From Atherix ibis (taxonomy: Eukaryota; Arthropoda; Insecta; Diptera; Athericidae), in the NCBI GenBank assembly GCA_958298945.1, contig OY282609.1, positions 65,258,220 to 65,322,219 on the forward strand: a stretch of DNA of 64,000 nucleotides, read 5' to 3'. Position numbers and translations under genes: made by a program. Below, in pieces: positions 34,720 to 47,100 of this stretch (positions are counted from its first letter, which is position 1; each line of letters begins with the position of its first letter). Under the pieces are notes generated by a model, which was not told the DNA's origin, made no database searches, and worked only from the letters and a program-made list of their open reading frames with translations.

Positions 34720-34768
34720 TTGTTTAGTTTAAGCTTTATTATGCAAAATGTTTTCAGGGTGAGTAATA
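34699..34768 (+). mobile_element. Repeat R, copy 2, left part (split by a mariner)
   Basis: It shares gcatttgtttagtttaag exactly (34,716-34,733) with copy 1 at 22,545. It then runs about 35 bp to the TA at which a family-C mariner is inserted. The matching right part is at about 35,690-35,960. This gives an order of events: repeat R is older than the mariner. Confidence 0.55.
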
Positions 34769-35581
34769 TACGAGGTCTGTTCAAAAGGTATCGCGAATTT
34801 TGAATTTCCGCGGGTTAAGAATATTCGATTTTTTGCGGCTTATGTTGGTACTCATGTCTCTCACTTATGCCGAGAAGTTCGGCCATTTTAAATGTTCAGT
34901 TAATTTTTGGCAGCTGCTTTGTTTGCACGTGTTTTGGCTCGTCTTTGAATTTTGCCCATTCCAAAAAATGGATCAAAGAATCCGTATCAAATTTTGTGTG
35001 AAAAACAAAATTAATTGCGCGGACGCATTCCGAATGGTGGCTGTGGCATATGGTGAAGCTACCTTTGACCAAAGCAACGTTTATCGGTGGTACAAAATAT
35101 TCTCAGAGGGCCGAGAAGATGTGAATGATGAAAAGCGTGCCGTGAAGGCTTTGCTTACAGGTTTCTTCGATTGCCACAAGGTAGAACGGTCAATAAGGAA
35201 TATTACCTGCAAGTTATGCGCAAGTTGCGCGAAAAAATCCGCCAGAAACGCCCGGATTTGTAGAAGAACAAAAATTGGCTTTTGCCATTTTTGGCCAAAA
35301 ACAACACACTAATAATGCCGCAGCCACCATATTCCCCAGATCTGGCCCCCTGTGACTTTTTCTTGCTCCCGAAACTGAAGAGCCCCATGAAAGGACGACG
35401 CTATGCTAAGATTAACGAAAATGATTTTTTGAAGTGCTTCAAGGATTGGAAAAAACGTTGGCATAAGTGTATAATATCTGGTGGGGATTACTTTGTATGA
35501 AACAAAATATATATTCATGAATAAATAAATAATTTTTGGAAAAAACAAAAAATTCGCGATACTTTTTGAACAGGCCTCGTA
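34769..35581 (+). mobile_element. Mariner family C, copy 1: internally deleted (809 bp)
   Basis: The element is 34,771-35,579 with TA on both sides (34,769-34,770; 35,580-35,581). The terminal inverted repeats begin cgaggtctgttcaaaa at the left and cgaggcctgttcaaaa at the right (reverse complement). Both continue into gtatcgcgaatttt. A full mariner of this kind is about 1.3 kb, so about 0.5 kb is missing from inside. Confidence 0.92.
34968..35500 (+). pseudogene. Family C mariner transposase remnant
   Basis: The ATG at 34,968 opens MDQRIRIKFCVKNKINCADA with the N-terminal helix-turn-helix, including YRWYKIFSEGREDVNDEKRA. The frame then jumps by an internal deletion straight to LLTGFFDCH, a block normally well after the first catalytic Asp. 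After a frame change it picks up RKLREKIRQKRPD and then PPYSPDLAPCDFFLLPKLK (third catalytic Asp) and ends WKKRWHKCIISGGDYFV. The first Asp block (GDES-type) and the HHDNAPAH block with the second Asp are deleted. It is dead, but the terminal repeats are intact, so it could be mobilised only by a transposase from elsewhere. Confidence 0.88.
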
Positions 35582-35642
35582 TACTTGTATAGACCTCCAA
35601 TATCAAGCGATTCTTCTTGATATTGGAGGTCTATACGAGTAT
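35581..35642. repeat. 27-bp inverted repeat, one mismatch, 8-nt loop, abutting the family C mariner
   Basis: The arms are 35,581-35,607 and 35,616-35,642. They pair over 27 bp with a single T/G position; the core is tatagacctccaatatcaag. The hairpin starts at the TA that ends the mariner. The right arm is followed by atacgaggcctt, which looks like the first bases of another family-C terminal repeat. Confidence 0.85.
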
Positions 35643-35679
35643 ACGAGGCCTTCTTCTTCTTATAGGGTTATACGAGATC

Positions 35680-35965
35680 CTGTTTTCTTTTAAGTTATAA
35701 TGGCCAAATTATAGCTCAAAATGTCATCAAAAATTACTTCAAAAGATTCGAGACCTGCTAAAAGGATATTTAAGAAAAGGACATTCTACTGATAGTCATT
35801 TAAATGATGTTAAACTTCATGCATAATGGCAAGATTTAACCAATATAATATAATAAAATATTTATCGAAAACACATTAAAAGTACATTTTATTTAATTTT
35901 ACTTTCCAACGTTTGAATTGGATAACCCCTTTTTTTTATTATGAAATTTTGAAAATAATTTTTTT
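35680..35965 (+). mobile_element. Repeat R, copy 2, right part (DD41D transposase C-terminus relic)
   Basis: The text caaaaattacttcaaaagattcgagacctgc matches the relic at 51,835-51,880 and, less closely, copies 1 and 3. A frame through it gives SHLNDVKLHA then stop and WQDLTN, in the place of the family's GGHLNDIVFHA end. It finishes with a diverged ttgaattggata end like the other copies. It is old and decayed. Confidence 0.55.
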
Positions 35966-38900
35966 TACATATTTTATTTTTTAAGTTACTTTTCTGTCGA
36001 CAAAAAATGTTTAAAAATATTACCATAATTAAGTTCTTTCTTTAATTTTTATACATAAAATAATTATTAAAGAGGATTTGTTGTATGCATAATAAAGTTG
36101 CTGTTAGTGGCTGTTATTAATAACATCTATTCTCTAACAAAGTCCTGACATTATAATATTTTGGCTAAAAAATTTTGCGTATTATTTTGTTTGTTTATTG
36201 GGTTTTTTTCTAGAATTTTTTTTCTTTTTACAAAAGGTCTAATTAGAATTTGATTAAATTGTTTACTATTATTGATATTTGCTTTTAGCTACCATGATCC
36301 ACTGACAGATCTGAGTCGATTTAATAATTAAGATGGATGGAAAAAAACATGTAAAATATTAAATTCGGCAAGATAGAAAAGATTAAGATTGCTACCAAAA
36401 GATAATAAATGAAATGATGAAAATCCATATTATAGAACATGATAATTAAAGTGATGACTTTGGAATTTGAGTTTCCGAAAACATTTTAATTGTGTCTTGT
36501 CTTGGCAGAAATTTTTGGAATTTCATTTAAAGACGGTTTTTATTTTTAAATAATTTTTTTTTTTTTTAAAGGATTAAATGATACAAGCCACAAAAATACT
36601 ATACGAACATTATCATGCGAATATTAAATCGTCTTGAACTCGTATTCAAGATGACCGACGAAAAAGTACATTTACCAATTTTACCTTGCTTCGGATAGAA
36701 ATGCCATTAAAAGTGATTTGGTGCTATTTTTTTCATCTTATTATTTTCAAATACTATTCGATTATCTGAATCGTTTATGCTTTTAGATTATTTTTAACTT
36801 ACGTAATATTATTAGCTGACTATACCCATAACGTGATAGATTAATTACGAACCTTATTCAGTTTATTGGTAATATTTTTTGTAAAATTTTATGAGCGGAA
36901 ATATTTTCTTTTTCTACTACATTGTATAATTATTATTACCATTTAACATGTATAAACTAAATACTATTGAAAAGAAATTGAATTTGTTACTTTATAATTT
37001 TGAAAGAAAAAACCCTTTTCTGCTAAAAATATATAATAATAAAATTGTTTTTCTCATAAAAATTGTACATTAAGATTTTGGTAAAAATGTTCATAATTGT
37101 AAGAGGAAATAAAATGCGATCGAAATAAAAACTGCTAAAATTGATCACAAAGAAAATGATTCAAAGGAAAATTTTACTTTTACGATCATAAAACGCTATA
37201 ATCATGAATGCATAACTTAAAGCTAACTTTTTTTTGCTAATAATTTCGTATTATTTTTTGTTGTTGTTGTACTTTATTGAATGAACTTTTTATAAAATAA
37301 ATATTTTTATAATAAGTAATTGTAGGCAAATAGAAAGTGTTTATTTATAATAGCAAAATAATAAGAGAATTGTATTTTCACCTTCACTAAAACTGTGCGT
37401 TAACTGCTAATATGTGAAATTTTATTTGCTTAAAATACTTTTTTTTTTTTTTTGGTAAGCATTTTGAATTTGAAATACTTTATGAAAATATATTAATTTT
37501 TAGTATTGAAATGTATTGGATGAAATTATGTCAAATAATAAAAGTGATTCTTTCGAGGTAACCAAGTCAAATCTCTTTCAAATTTAAATATATCCATTTC
37601 TTGGCTCATGAATATAATTTCCTTTCAATATTTTTGTTTACAATTATTTTTATGATAGCTAATATTTTAGTAAAATTTGAAGATGATAGATGTAAAATTA
37701 AGTGCAGATATGAATATAAGAGAAGATATATAGAAAAAGTGTAAGACGTTAGATCAAAAGTAAGATAACCGACTGTGGGGAGAGAAGAAGAAAATAAACC
37801 CACTAACACAATATGGTGTTAAACTTCACTTTTACAATTCAACATGGTTTCTTCGTGCAAATAAAAGTTGTTGAGACGTGAAAACTTTCACCTCACTTAC
37901 TCGTTATAGCCGAATACACAACATACTCTTACCACCACTTTGTTAACGTCTCAACATTGTTTTCATATTATTTTCTTTAAAAAATTTCTATGTAAATTAA
38001 AGTGTTTTTTTCCCTCTTTTTTTATAATTGTTTTTCTTAATGCTCATCTCAATTTATTATAGCATAAAGTTTAGTGTATAAATGTACGTGTATGAAGTTT
38101 TTGGATGTGGTGAGTACTACACCACATGAGTAGTAATGCAATACAAAGTATGGTAAAAAAAAAAATATGAAGCGAAATGGAAAAATGTGATTAAACATTA
38201 CAAAGTAAAATACTAAAAAGTTACCCCAATTGGATAAGCAGTCTGGTATATAAAAGCATTAATCGGAATAATTTACAACTACAGTTGCAAAAGAGACATA
38301 GTTGTACGAGTATACATATTCATATGCTCGAACACAATCATCTCTGTTTACTTCCCCATATATAGAAATATGGTACTATGGGGGGTATACTTGAAACTAG
38401 GTCATCGTGCTTTAAATTCATTTTCTTCTTGCCATTTCCCCTCTTTGTTTTTCCATCTGTCTATAATGAGTCTGAGACTTACGAAAATATGTTACTACCA
38501 CGAATAGAGTTGGTGATACTCGTTAGTTATTTTTGCTACTACTGATTTTGATATTGTTAAAAGTATAATTTTTTTTTGTTTAATTTCATAACAAATAGCT
38601 ACGTTTAAGGTAAATATAATATCAATAAAAATGAATAGAACACCATTTAAAATCTCTTTTATCTGAATGGTCACGAATCATACAAAAATGACAATGAATA
38701 ATAAAATATACAATATAAAAAGAAAAGAATTCGAGAAAAAAAAGCTAAAGTTCATAAATTAACAAGTAAATAAAATTAAGCAGAAAAAAAAATGATTTAT
38801 TTGCGCAAATAATGATTGATTGATTGGTGGTGTCTAATTGAATATCGATGTGTGGAGTAATGTGACGCGAATTTTATTTATATCTATACACCTTTCCATC

Positions 38901-40280
38901 ATTCCATTCTACCATTCCATCTATCCGAAAACCATCCATATCCAGCATTCGTCTTCAATTTTACCTCAAGCCAAACTAAGGTGATAGAGCGTAGTCGACT
39001 CTTTTTGGAAAGGTGATTTCACATATGCGCAAACAGATAACTTAACGTACCGTTGCCAAAGTAATTATGCAATGAAAATTAATTGCACAATAGAGTTCAA
39101 AGAGCTGAAGTAGCAACAGTTCCAATGAAAAATTAACCAATTTGAATGCGTATGGAAGAAAGAAAAAAATTGGTGGCCCACGCATATGATCACATTTTTA
39201 TAAGTACGTGAAAAAAATCGAAAAATATAAAATATTCGTATTACACTTGGCGTTTGGTTTTTGAATATATAATCTTGAATTTGGGTAAAATTTTAGCCTT
39301 TAGTTTATAGTATCTTCTAGTAGGTACATATACAATAATCGAAACAGAAGCAATAACAATATACTAGCAACAACACTCATAACTACTTAGCTACCATCAA
39401 TAGGTAGACTGCCAAGATGCTAGATGGCTTCCGCCTCAACACTGACACCTCCCTGCAGTCTACCTTCTTATGGTAATTGTTATTCAATTATTCACGTTTT
39501 TTTTTCTCGCTTTCTAGTTGTGCCCATAACTCGTAACTGGGAGCAAATTTTTTTCCTTAATTTTACGTAATTGACGATGGATACGATTTGTATCCAACAT
39601 TTCCGACTTTTAGGCAGCTTCCAGTTTTCAGGGCAATATTACCTTTTAAAGTGATACACCACAATTGGGCTTGGATTTTTGCACACATTTTTTCTTATTT
39701 TTTTATGGGCTCCAGAAAAAAAACAACTTCAACATTTTCAATTGAGAGGTGATTTTAGGTAAACAATAAAATTTAAACAAAAAAAAAAGGGAACCCTACA
39801 CTTTGTGGTTCTACGCTTTCTAAATTTTTTCTTTTTAGGCAAAATGAAATTTTGTTTCTGTTTGCCAAAATTGAATTTAAATTAAAGAAATTTAAAGATA
39901 ACGTTTATACACCTTTCACAAATTATGAATTTATGCATCCATTTTCTTTTTCATTTTTTTTTGCCTAACCAAAATTGTTCATTTACTAAGATTTTATTAC
40001 CAAAACGAATCTAGGTCAATTTCGAAATTTAACTATTCGCTTCATTGTGGGGTGCAAACTTTAAACACATGCAACATTGGGAAAAGTTTACTGCGCAACA
40101 GTAAGAAAATAAAGCCGAAAAAGAAAATTTTTAATAAAAGTAAATTATGCCAACGCAGATATAGGCATCAGATATCTTTTGGGTGGAAAAGATAGGATTA
40201 TTTTTTGTTTGACTTTGCTCTCTGTTGTCTGAATATCTGCCTTTCTTTAATCGGCTACTTTGTGGTGCAATTTTTTTCTC
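35966..40280. other. AT-rich non-coding DNA with a less AT-rich pocket at about 38.88-39.47 kb
   Basis: No coding gene is seen. At 38,880-39,010 there is a ccattc-rich stretch. At 39,403-39,464 a 10-bp perfect inverted repeat (ggtagactgc) spans a GC-richer segment. One TACGAGTA is at 38,305. The pocket could be a regulatory element or an old repeat; I cannot tell which. Confidence 0.5.
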
Positions 40281-40840
40281 TACCAGGTGTATAAGCTTAA
40301 ATCCGCTGTTTTTTAGTCAAAAAAACACTTGTTTTTTTTTATAGAAAGCAAAAACCAATTTATTCAAAGTACTTGCCCTCGCTAGCTATACATTTTTCCC
40401 ATCTCTCGGACAATTTGTGGATACCACGCCAAAACAAATCCTTCTCTTTCGAGGCAAACCACTCATCAAGCCATTTTCGGGCGTCTTCGTAAGAATCGAA
40501 GTGTTGCTCAGCGAGCGCATGGTCCATCGACGAAAACAGGTGGTAGTCGGAATGGGTCAGGCCTGGTGAATAAGCGGGGTGGGGTAGCATATCCCAGTTG
40601 GGTGTCTCCAAGTAGTCAAATTGAAGCAGAAAAGCAGAGCTTCCCGAATATGCTCTTTTTCTGGCACAAATTACCAAAGGAAAAATGTATGTTGTTGTAC
40701 GAAGTTGCTGACAATGTGCACGGATTAATGTTTACAGATGTTAAACTCATAAAAAAAAGTATGGCGTGTCCATGGTAGTTTAATACGCTCACTCAAGCCA
40801 TCTATAACCAAACAGCGGATTTAAGCTTATAATCCTTGTA
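40281..40840 (-). mobile_element. Mariner family B, copy 2: 556-bp internal deletion derivative
   Basis: The element is 40,283-40,838 with TA at 40,281-40,282 and 40,839-40,840. Both terminal repeats are present (ccaggtgtataagctt at the left; a slightly mutated version at the right). Reading the minus strand, the transposase N-terminus (gaagctctgcttttctgcttcaatttg) is joined directly to actacttggagac, which lies about 680 bp downstream in the full copy. The two ends are in good condition, so it has the structure of a MITE precursor. Confidence 0.93.
40360..40677 (-). pseudogene. Fused family B transposase remnant in the deletion derivative
   Basis: A chance open frame joins an out-of-phase reading of the transposase 5' end to the true C-terminus. 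From YLETPNWDMLPHPAYSP it follows the family: SDYHLFSSMDHALAEQHFDS, then WFASKEKDLFWRGIHKL, ending ASEGKYFE. Only the third catalytic Asp is kept. It is not a functional gene. Confidence 0.85.
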
Positions 40841-43292
40841 CATTGCATCGAAGAAGTACTTTTATCACGATTGTTTTATTTCTTCTTTTTACATATTCTA
40901 ATGGGTAATTTTTTATGGAATACATTTTTTTTCTGTTTTTATTTTAATATATAATAAAATCAATTAGCCGTAAAATAGATAAAAATAAAAAATAAATAAA
41001 TAAAATTTAGAGAGACCACTTTACAAAGACATTTGAAAAGTCATAGGCATATATTCTAGGACACATCATTAGTAATTTTTGCCATGAAAATGTAATCAAA
41101 TTAATTCAAGTGTTCAATTTTTAGCATCACATAAAGGAAACCACTAAACATTATTCACGCCTTTTAGTCGCATATTTGTAATTCGGCTAATTTTAAATTG
41201 TTTTATCATTAAACAATAGCCAACGTATTTCTAGTATTTGTTATTATACCCGGATTTTGTGTACTTATGATAAGTTAGGATTTTGACAAATGCAGACAGT
41301 CCGATAGACAAAGTAAAGAGAACCGCCCAATCTAAGCCTTATAAAGACAATGTGGCTGACTCATCTTTGGTAACCGATTCCACAGTCAAGCCGCAAAATA
41401 TATATTAAAAGGGAAAGAGACAAAATAAGAAATAAAAGGTAAAAGTCGAAAATCTCAACGCATTGTTTTATTTTGTTATATTCACATTGTTTACCATATT
41501 TTCCTCATACCTCTCACCTTGTTTACACTTTTATTATGCCTTTGTACCGTATGCCTTCTAGATTTTGGACATCCGCCGTCTACATAACCGAGTCTACAAA
41601 CACAACTTTATGGCTTTGTACCTTCAAATCTAATAGCCCTGCATACACCTGCGACATTCTTAATACCCCGAAAAGACCCAGCCAAATTGCAGGTAGAGGA
41701 AAGTAGTAGACCCAATCCATTCAACCAGCCATATTAGCTTATCCGCCGGAAATGAGCCATCTTCTTTCATCATTTTATTGATGTTGGTGCGCCCAAGTGA
41801 CATGCATAGATAATAAGTACTTGGACAATAAAATTTTGTTATTTCTAGTATTGTTGTGGTCAGTTGTATTGCCTATTCTAGCCCTAAGATTTGTTTGTAT
41901 ACTGTTTTACGGTATTCTTATTGAACATTTCCTTAGTTTCGATGGAATTATTTTGTTTTCTTATGAAGAAAATAACAAACAAACATTGTCAAACATAAAT
42001 TGACAAAAATACGACGAAAAACCAAACAATCTACCTGCAGTACAGAGGAGAACGGTATTAAAGTACGAATAAATACGAGCAAATAATTTCTTTCGTTAAT
42101 ATTATTTATTCTCAATGGAAGACATTTTATTTAACGGTTATGTAAACAGCTTAAAATAAGTTAATTCTATTATGAAAACAGGTAAAAATAGTGTAAACAT
42201 TAAATATCTAAAGATTACAGTTAAATAGTAAAAATATTAGGAAGAAGGAAATAAACAAACAAATTTTGATTTTTATTCCTAAACATTTTTAAACTCTAAA
42301 TTAAATTTAATACTTATTTGCAAAAAAAAAATATTTTAATGTTTAATCTAGAAAGTACGTTAATAGAAATTTAGTAAAAAATAATTATGGACATAAATAA
42401 ATATGATAGACATTACAAATTTTGAGAAAGCTGTCCAAAAATATCCCATGAACATAATCACGAGAATTTTTTATTTTGAAAAAAAAAACGCCGAAAGAAC
42501 AGCAAGTAAATTGTGAGAAAATTCATATTTTTACTAATGGTGATAATATTTCCGGTCTGTGATGGAAAAATCACCTGTTTTTCATCATAAAAACTTAATA
42601 TCAACAAAGAATTTTAATAAATTTTTGTATTTAAATATATAGTAAGAAAAGACGTAATTAATTAAAAATATTGTTATATTAAAAAATAGAATAATTTTTT
42701 TAATATGCACATTTTAATTGAATTGTAAATTCCTGTGGAAAACTTTTTCCAGATTAGTTTCAATTACAATAGAATAATTCTCATAAGAAATTGATCTGAA
42801 TCGATTGATGCAAATAGTCAACATGAATAACGATTAATTAGCAACATTTGTGGAATAGAAAAAAACAGTCAACCAACATGGGAAATGTTTCCAAACGCAC
42901 TTGGAAATCGCATTTGTGATTAAAGGAGATTGTCAAGCGCTGAGAGCATTTTGTATGTGTGGAGGGGAAAGTTAATTTAATACTGAGAGTATTGCACTAA
43001 ACACTCTCGAAGTACTATCTGCCTATAAAGGAGAAGGTTGTGGAGGGGTATGCATTCCAGGAAACTCGCCCTCATTATGGAAGTCGTGCAATACTTTCCA
43101 ACTGAGAAAAGCCTATTGTGAATAGATTACGATTGTTTCGCTGATTTCAGAGACAAATGTTGCGATATTTTTTTAGCTGGCAGCAACATTTGTTATACAT
43201 ACGATAAATCTAGCAGGAATGTTTTGTCAACTTGTAATCTTTTCAATTCAAATTGTTGCTGACCAAGATACCTCGTTGACTTTGCTCTATAA
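40841..43292. other. Non-coding DNA, partly less AT-rich (41.27-41.77 and 42.88-43.25 kb)
   Basis: No gene is recognised. The two less AT-rich pockets have open frames (for example 41,473-41,706 +) but no domain or splice pattern I can support. They may be old transposon pieces or regulatory DNA. Confidence 0.45.
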
Positions 43293-44154
43293 TACGAGGA
43301 CTGTTCAAAAAGTATCGCGAATTTTGAATTTCGGCGGGTTACGTGTATTCGATTGTCGATTTTTTGTGTGGCGTTATGTTGGTACTCATGTCTCTCACTT
43401 ATGCGAACAAGTTCGGTTATTTTGAACGTTCAGTTAATTTTTGACACGTGCAAGCGGTCTTCGATTTTTGCCCATTTTCGACCAAAAACAGCATCGCATT
43501 GACATTGCTAAGGAGCTGTGGGACTCTGTTCGCGACGACCCAAATTTGCCCCAGAGGGTCAAATTATGGGCTTATGATTATGACGTGGAAACCAAAGCTC
43601 AATCATCCCAATGGAAGCTGCCGCACGAACTAAGACCGAAAAAAGCGCGCCAAGTTCGGTCGAATGTGAAGGTTTTGCTTACAGTTTTCTTCGATTACAA
43701 GAGCGTGGTGCATCATGAGTTCTTTCAATAAAGAATATTACCTGCAAGTTATGCCCAAGATTCGCGAAGCAATCCGCCAGAAACGCCCGGATTTGTAGAA
43801 GAACCAAAATTGACTTTTGCACCATGATAACGCCCTTGGTCACGTATCGTTGCTTGTGTGCGAATTTTTGGCCGCAGCCACCCTATTCCCCAGATCTGGG
43901 CCCCTGTGACTTTTTCTTGTTCCCGAAATAGATTCTTTGATCAATTTTTTGGAATGGACAAAAATCGAAAACGAACAAAATACGTGTAAGCATAGCAGCT
44001 GTCAAAAATTAGCTAAACATTCAAAATGGCCGGACTGGTCGGCATAAGTGAGAGACATGAGTACCAACATAACGCCACAAAAAAAATCGAGAATCGAATA
44101 CACGTTACCCGCGAAAATTCAAAATTCGCGATACTTTTTTAAACAGACCTAGTA
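43293..44154 (+). mobile_element. Mariner family C, copy 2: palindromic (fold-back) derivative, 858 bp
   Basis: The element is 43,295-44,152 with TA at both sides. The left end matches the 5' end of copy 1. The right end, read as reverse complement, also matches the 5' end, not the 3' end: it runs through ttggtactcatgtctctcac to the start-codon region (ccaaaaaattgatcaaagaatc at about 43,930-43,965). The element thus has long terminal inverted repeats of roughly 170-200 bp. The middle keeps a plus-strand transposase segment. Confidence 0.88.
43441..43930 (+). pseudogene. Family C transposase fragment inside the fold-back element
   Basis: The open part reads FDQKQHRIDIAKELWDSVRD, then YDVETKAQSSQWKLPHELRP, then VRSNVKVLLTVFFDYKS. 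The N-terminal helix-turn-helix is missing. The block normally holding the first catalytic Asp is replaced by RVKLWAYDYD with no TGDE. Further on, HHDNA-like text (caccatgataacgccc) and SPDLGPCDFFLFPK (about 43,890-43,928) mark the second and third Asp region in other frames, just before the junction with the inverted 5' end. It is non-functional. Confidence 0.82.
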
Positions 44155-47100
44155 TATTATTATTTTTTTTAAATATTAATTTTATTTGATTGTTGTTTTA
44201 AAAAATAAATTACTAAACCAAAATAATCTATATTATGCAATATTTTATTGCACAATCTTTTAAAATATATTTTTCTTTAAAGCACATTTTTAAAAGGTCA
44301 CAATAAATATTTTTTAAATAATTTCCTTTTTGTAATAATTATTTGTGAGTTTATTTTTCATTGACAGAAAAAAATACTATTAAATAAGGAAATTTGCAAA
44401 ATATAGATTATATTGGTTTAGCAATTTATTTTTTAAAACGAAAAGCAAACATGAGAAATAATTTTAAAAAAAAATGTAATATTTTGAAACCGTTTAAATT
44501 GTGTAAATACAAAACAGTCTAAAATATTTACTTTATGAACAATATGTGACTTGAATAATTCTAAAAAAAACTAACTTGATGGGAAAAAATTAAATAATTT
44601 CAGTGCATTCAAAATATACGATTAATTTTCATTTGAAAAATTAATCAACATGTAGTAAGTGGTTTGAAAAATATTCAAGCTTGACTAAATTATATAAGAC
44701 TTCAATAGTCAAGTGAATATTATAGATAAGATCCAAAAGGTAAGATAGACAAGCGGATATTATTCACAGATCATCTTTAATGTGTTTTCCTTCCATTATC
44801 AAGATACAAGTATGAATAAAACTATCGATTTCCGATTATAATTATTTACCTGACCTTAGTTCAATTTCAGGTTTTTCTTCTGATTTTTTTTTTGTTCAGA
44901 GTACAAGCACATAAAACAATTTTATCATATATCATCATTGAATGTTTTCTATCCTATTTTTTTGCTGAGTAGAAATTGTTTTTTTTTTATCATCAAACAT
45001 AATAATTACTGTGATTTCTTTCTGAACTACTTCAACTACCTTGTATACATTCGTGTTTATTGAAAAATTCAATTCAGGTGAAAAATATTTTATAGAAAAT
45101 TATCCTAGATAATTACATAACTTAGAATAGTATTGGAAAGACCATAAATTAGTATTGATAATAAAAAATTCATTTAAAAAAAAAATATTAAAAAGCCGAC
45201 ACGCTTGGAAAAATGCAAAAATCGATAGTGAATGAAATGCAATATTTTCAAGTGTCATTGGAATAAGCGAAAGTGAAATTTTTCCATAAAGAAAATACCT
45301 CCAAATTTGGAGTCAATAGTTTTTTTCTCTCTCTATGCAAATCTGATCGTGTTTGATGAAGGAGAAAATAAGATGATCCAAAGAAGAAAGATTCAAACTG
45401 AAACTAGGTCTGCGTAGGAGTTTTCATCTTCAATGAAGAAAAATTATTTTTTATTCAATTTATTTTGAACCGGAAAAGGTCTTTGGACCTAAAATTAAAA
45501 ATAAGATTCAATTTCAAGTATCTGTCATGCCATTTCAGTAACGTTGATCTTTAAAACTTGAATAATTTAAATTAAACGTTTGTGTTTTTCTTTTGGGTTC
45601 CTACTCCGTCTCCTTCTTCTCGTCTTAAACTTCGGCGGTTAGTCACAATTTTTTGGACTCCTGTATACTATTAATCCCCAAACGTTTAGCTCTCAAAATT
45701 CCCCTCTCCCGTTACAATTCCTATCCATTCATTTCGAATTCGACATTCAACGTTATTTATCTGAGTTGCACTAAGTCATCCATTTACAGATTTGTTGTCT
45801 TGCTTTGCTTTGTCCAAATAAATAGGTGGGCATAGCCTTAAATGGACATCCACTTTCACTTTTCATAAAAGAAAAAAAAAATATAAACAAACTACAAACA
45901 CGGATATTTACACAATACCGCCACTTATCTGGGGGAACTGGAGACTTGAGAACAACCTACACACAACTGTGCGAAATATTTTATAGCACTCGCCTCTGTA
46001 CAATATTTTGAAAGTAATTTCTGTAACAGGCTTCAATAATAAAAAAATTGAAAAAATGAAATATTTTTAAAAATAAAAAGAAAACCAAATATTAAATAAA
46101 GTATTTTTATAATATTTTTTGGTTAACTATCGACCAGATTATATGTATGTGTGTATCGATTAATGGGGAATTTAGTGACTTAATAAACTAGTACTAGAAT
46201 TAAGTACAGATGCGGAATTGATAGTACTAGATTGTGTTGAGAATATTAAAATTTTAGATTTTTGATTGAGTCAGAGACCAATCGAACATTTCCATATATA
46301 GTCAGAGTGGGTTATATAAAAATTGTCTATGTGTAAGTTGCTATCGATCAAAACCAACTGTGAAGATTATTATGACAAATCAGCAGCTATGGCAATATTA
46401 TATCATCAAAACCACCATGGCCAGTTCCAGTTTTTAAAAGCCTTGCCCCAACTAGCTTTTCTCTTCGACGAAATGCGATCCTGTTTCGCACGAATTAAAA
46501 TTCAACAAATTTAGTGATCAATCTCTGCCTGTCGTCGATGGATTGTGTTGTTTTTTTTTTTAAAATAAAAAATCACGAATGTTAAAATCGTTTAACATCT
46601 CCTAAAAAATTATTTTAAGTGTACTACCATTATATATTAAATTAAACTTATTCAAAATATTGATAATAAAATGGCAAATATTTTATTGAAAAAATAATAG
46701 TGCAGGAAGTCTTCATGGTTTCTGCATGACCATGTAGACTATACGAAGAGTATAGGCGTATTTGCTATCTTTTTCTATAGTTCAGTCTTAATACTCCTAC
46801 ACGTTCACTATGACAACGTCTACCTACTCAGTAAATTGGCATGAACGTGTGCAAATTATGAACAGTATCGATTGCTGTGGACAGAAACGGAGAAAACAAG
46901 TTATGACCTTAAGAAATATAAAAATAAATAGTAATCGTAACGTAGTGTGAGGCCGTGGAGTCGTGGGGTTATAGGTAGTAATCGTATGACTGCCAAAAAT
47001 CTTGAAATTGAAACTCGTCGTTAAAGTTTCTTTTTTAAGTTTTTGATTTTTAAATTCAGCTTAACATGGAACAAATTAGCGACAAAAAAACATATTTGCC

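Noticed and set aside
35581..35642. Calling the hairpin a microRNA gene
   Set aside because: A near-perfect short stem at a transposon border is better explained by transposition or repair; no expression evidence is available.
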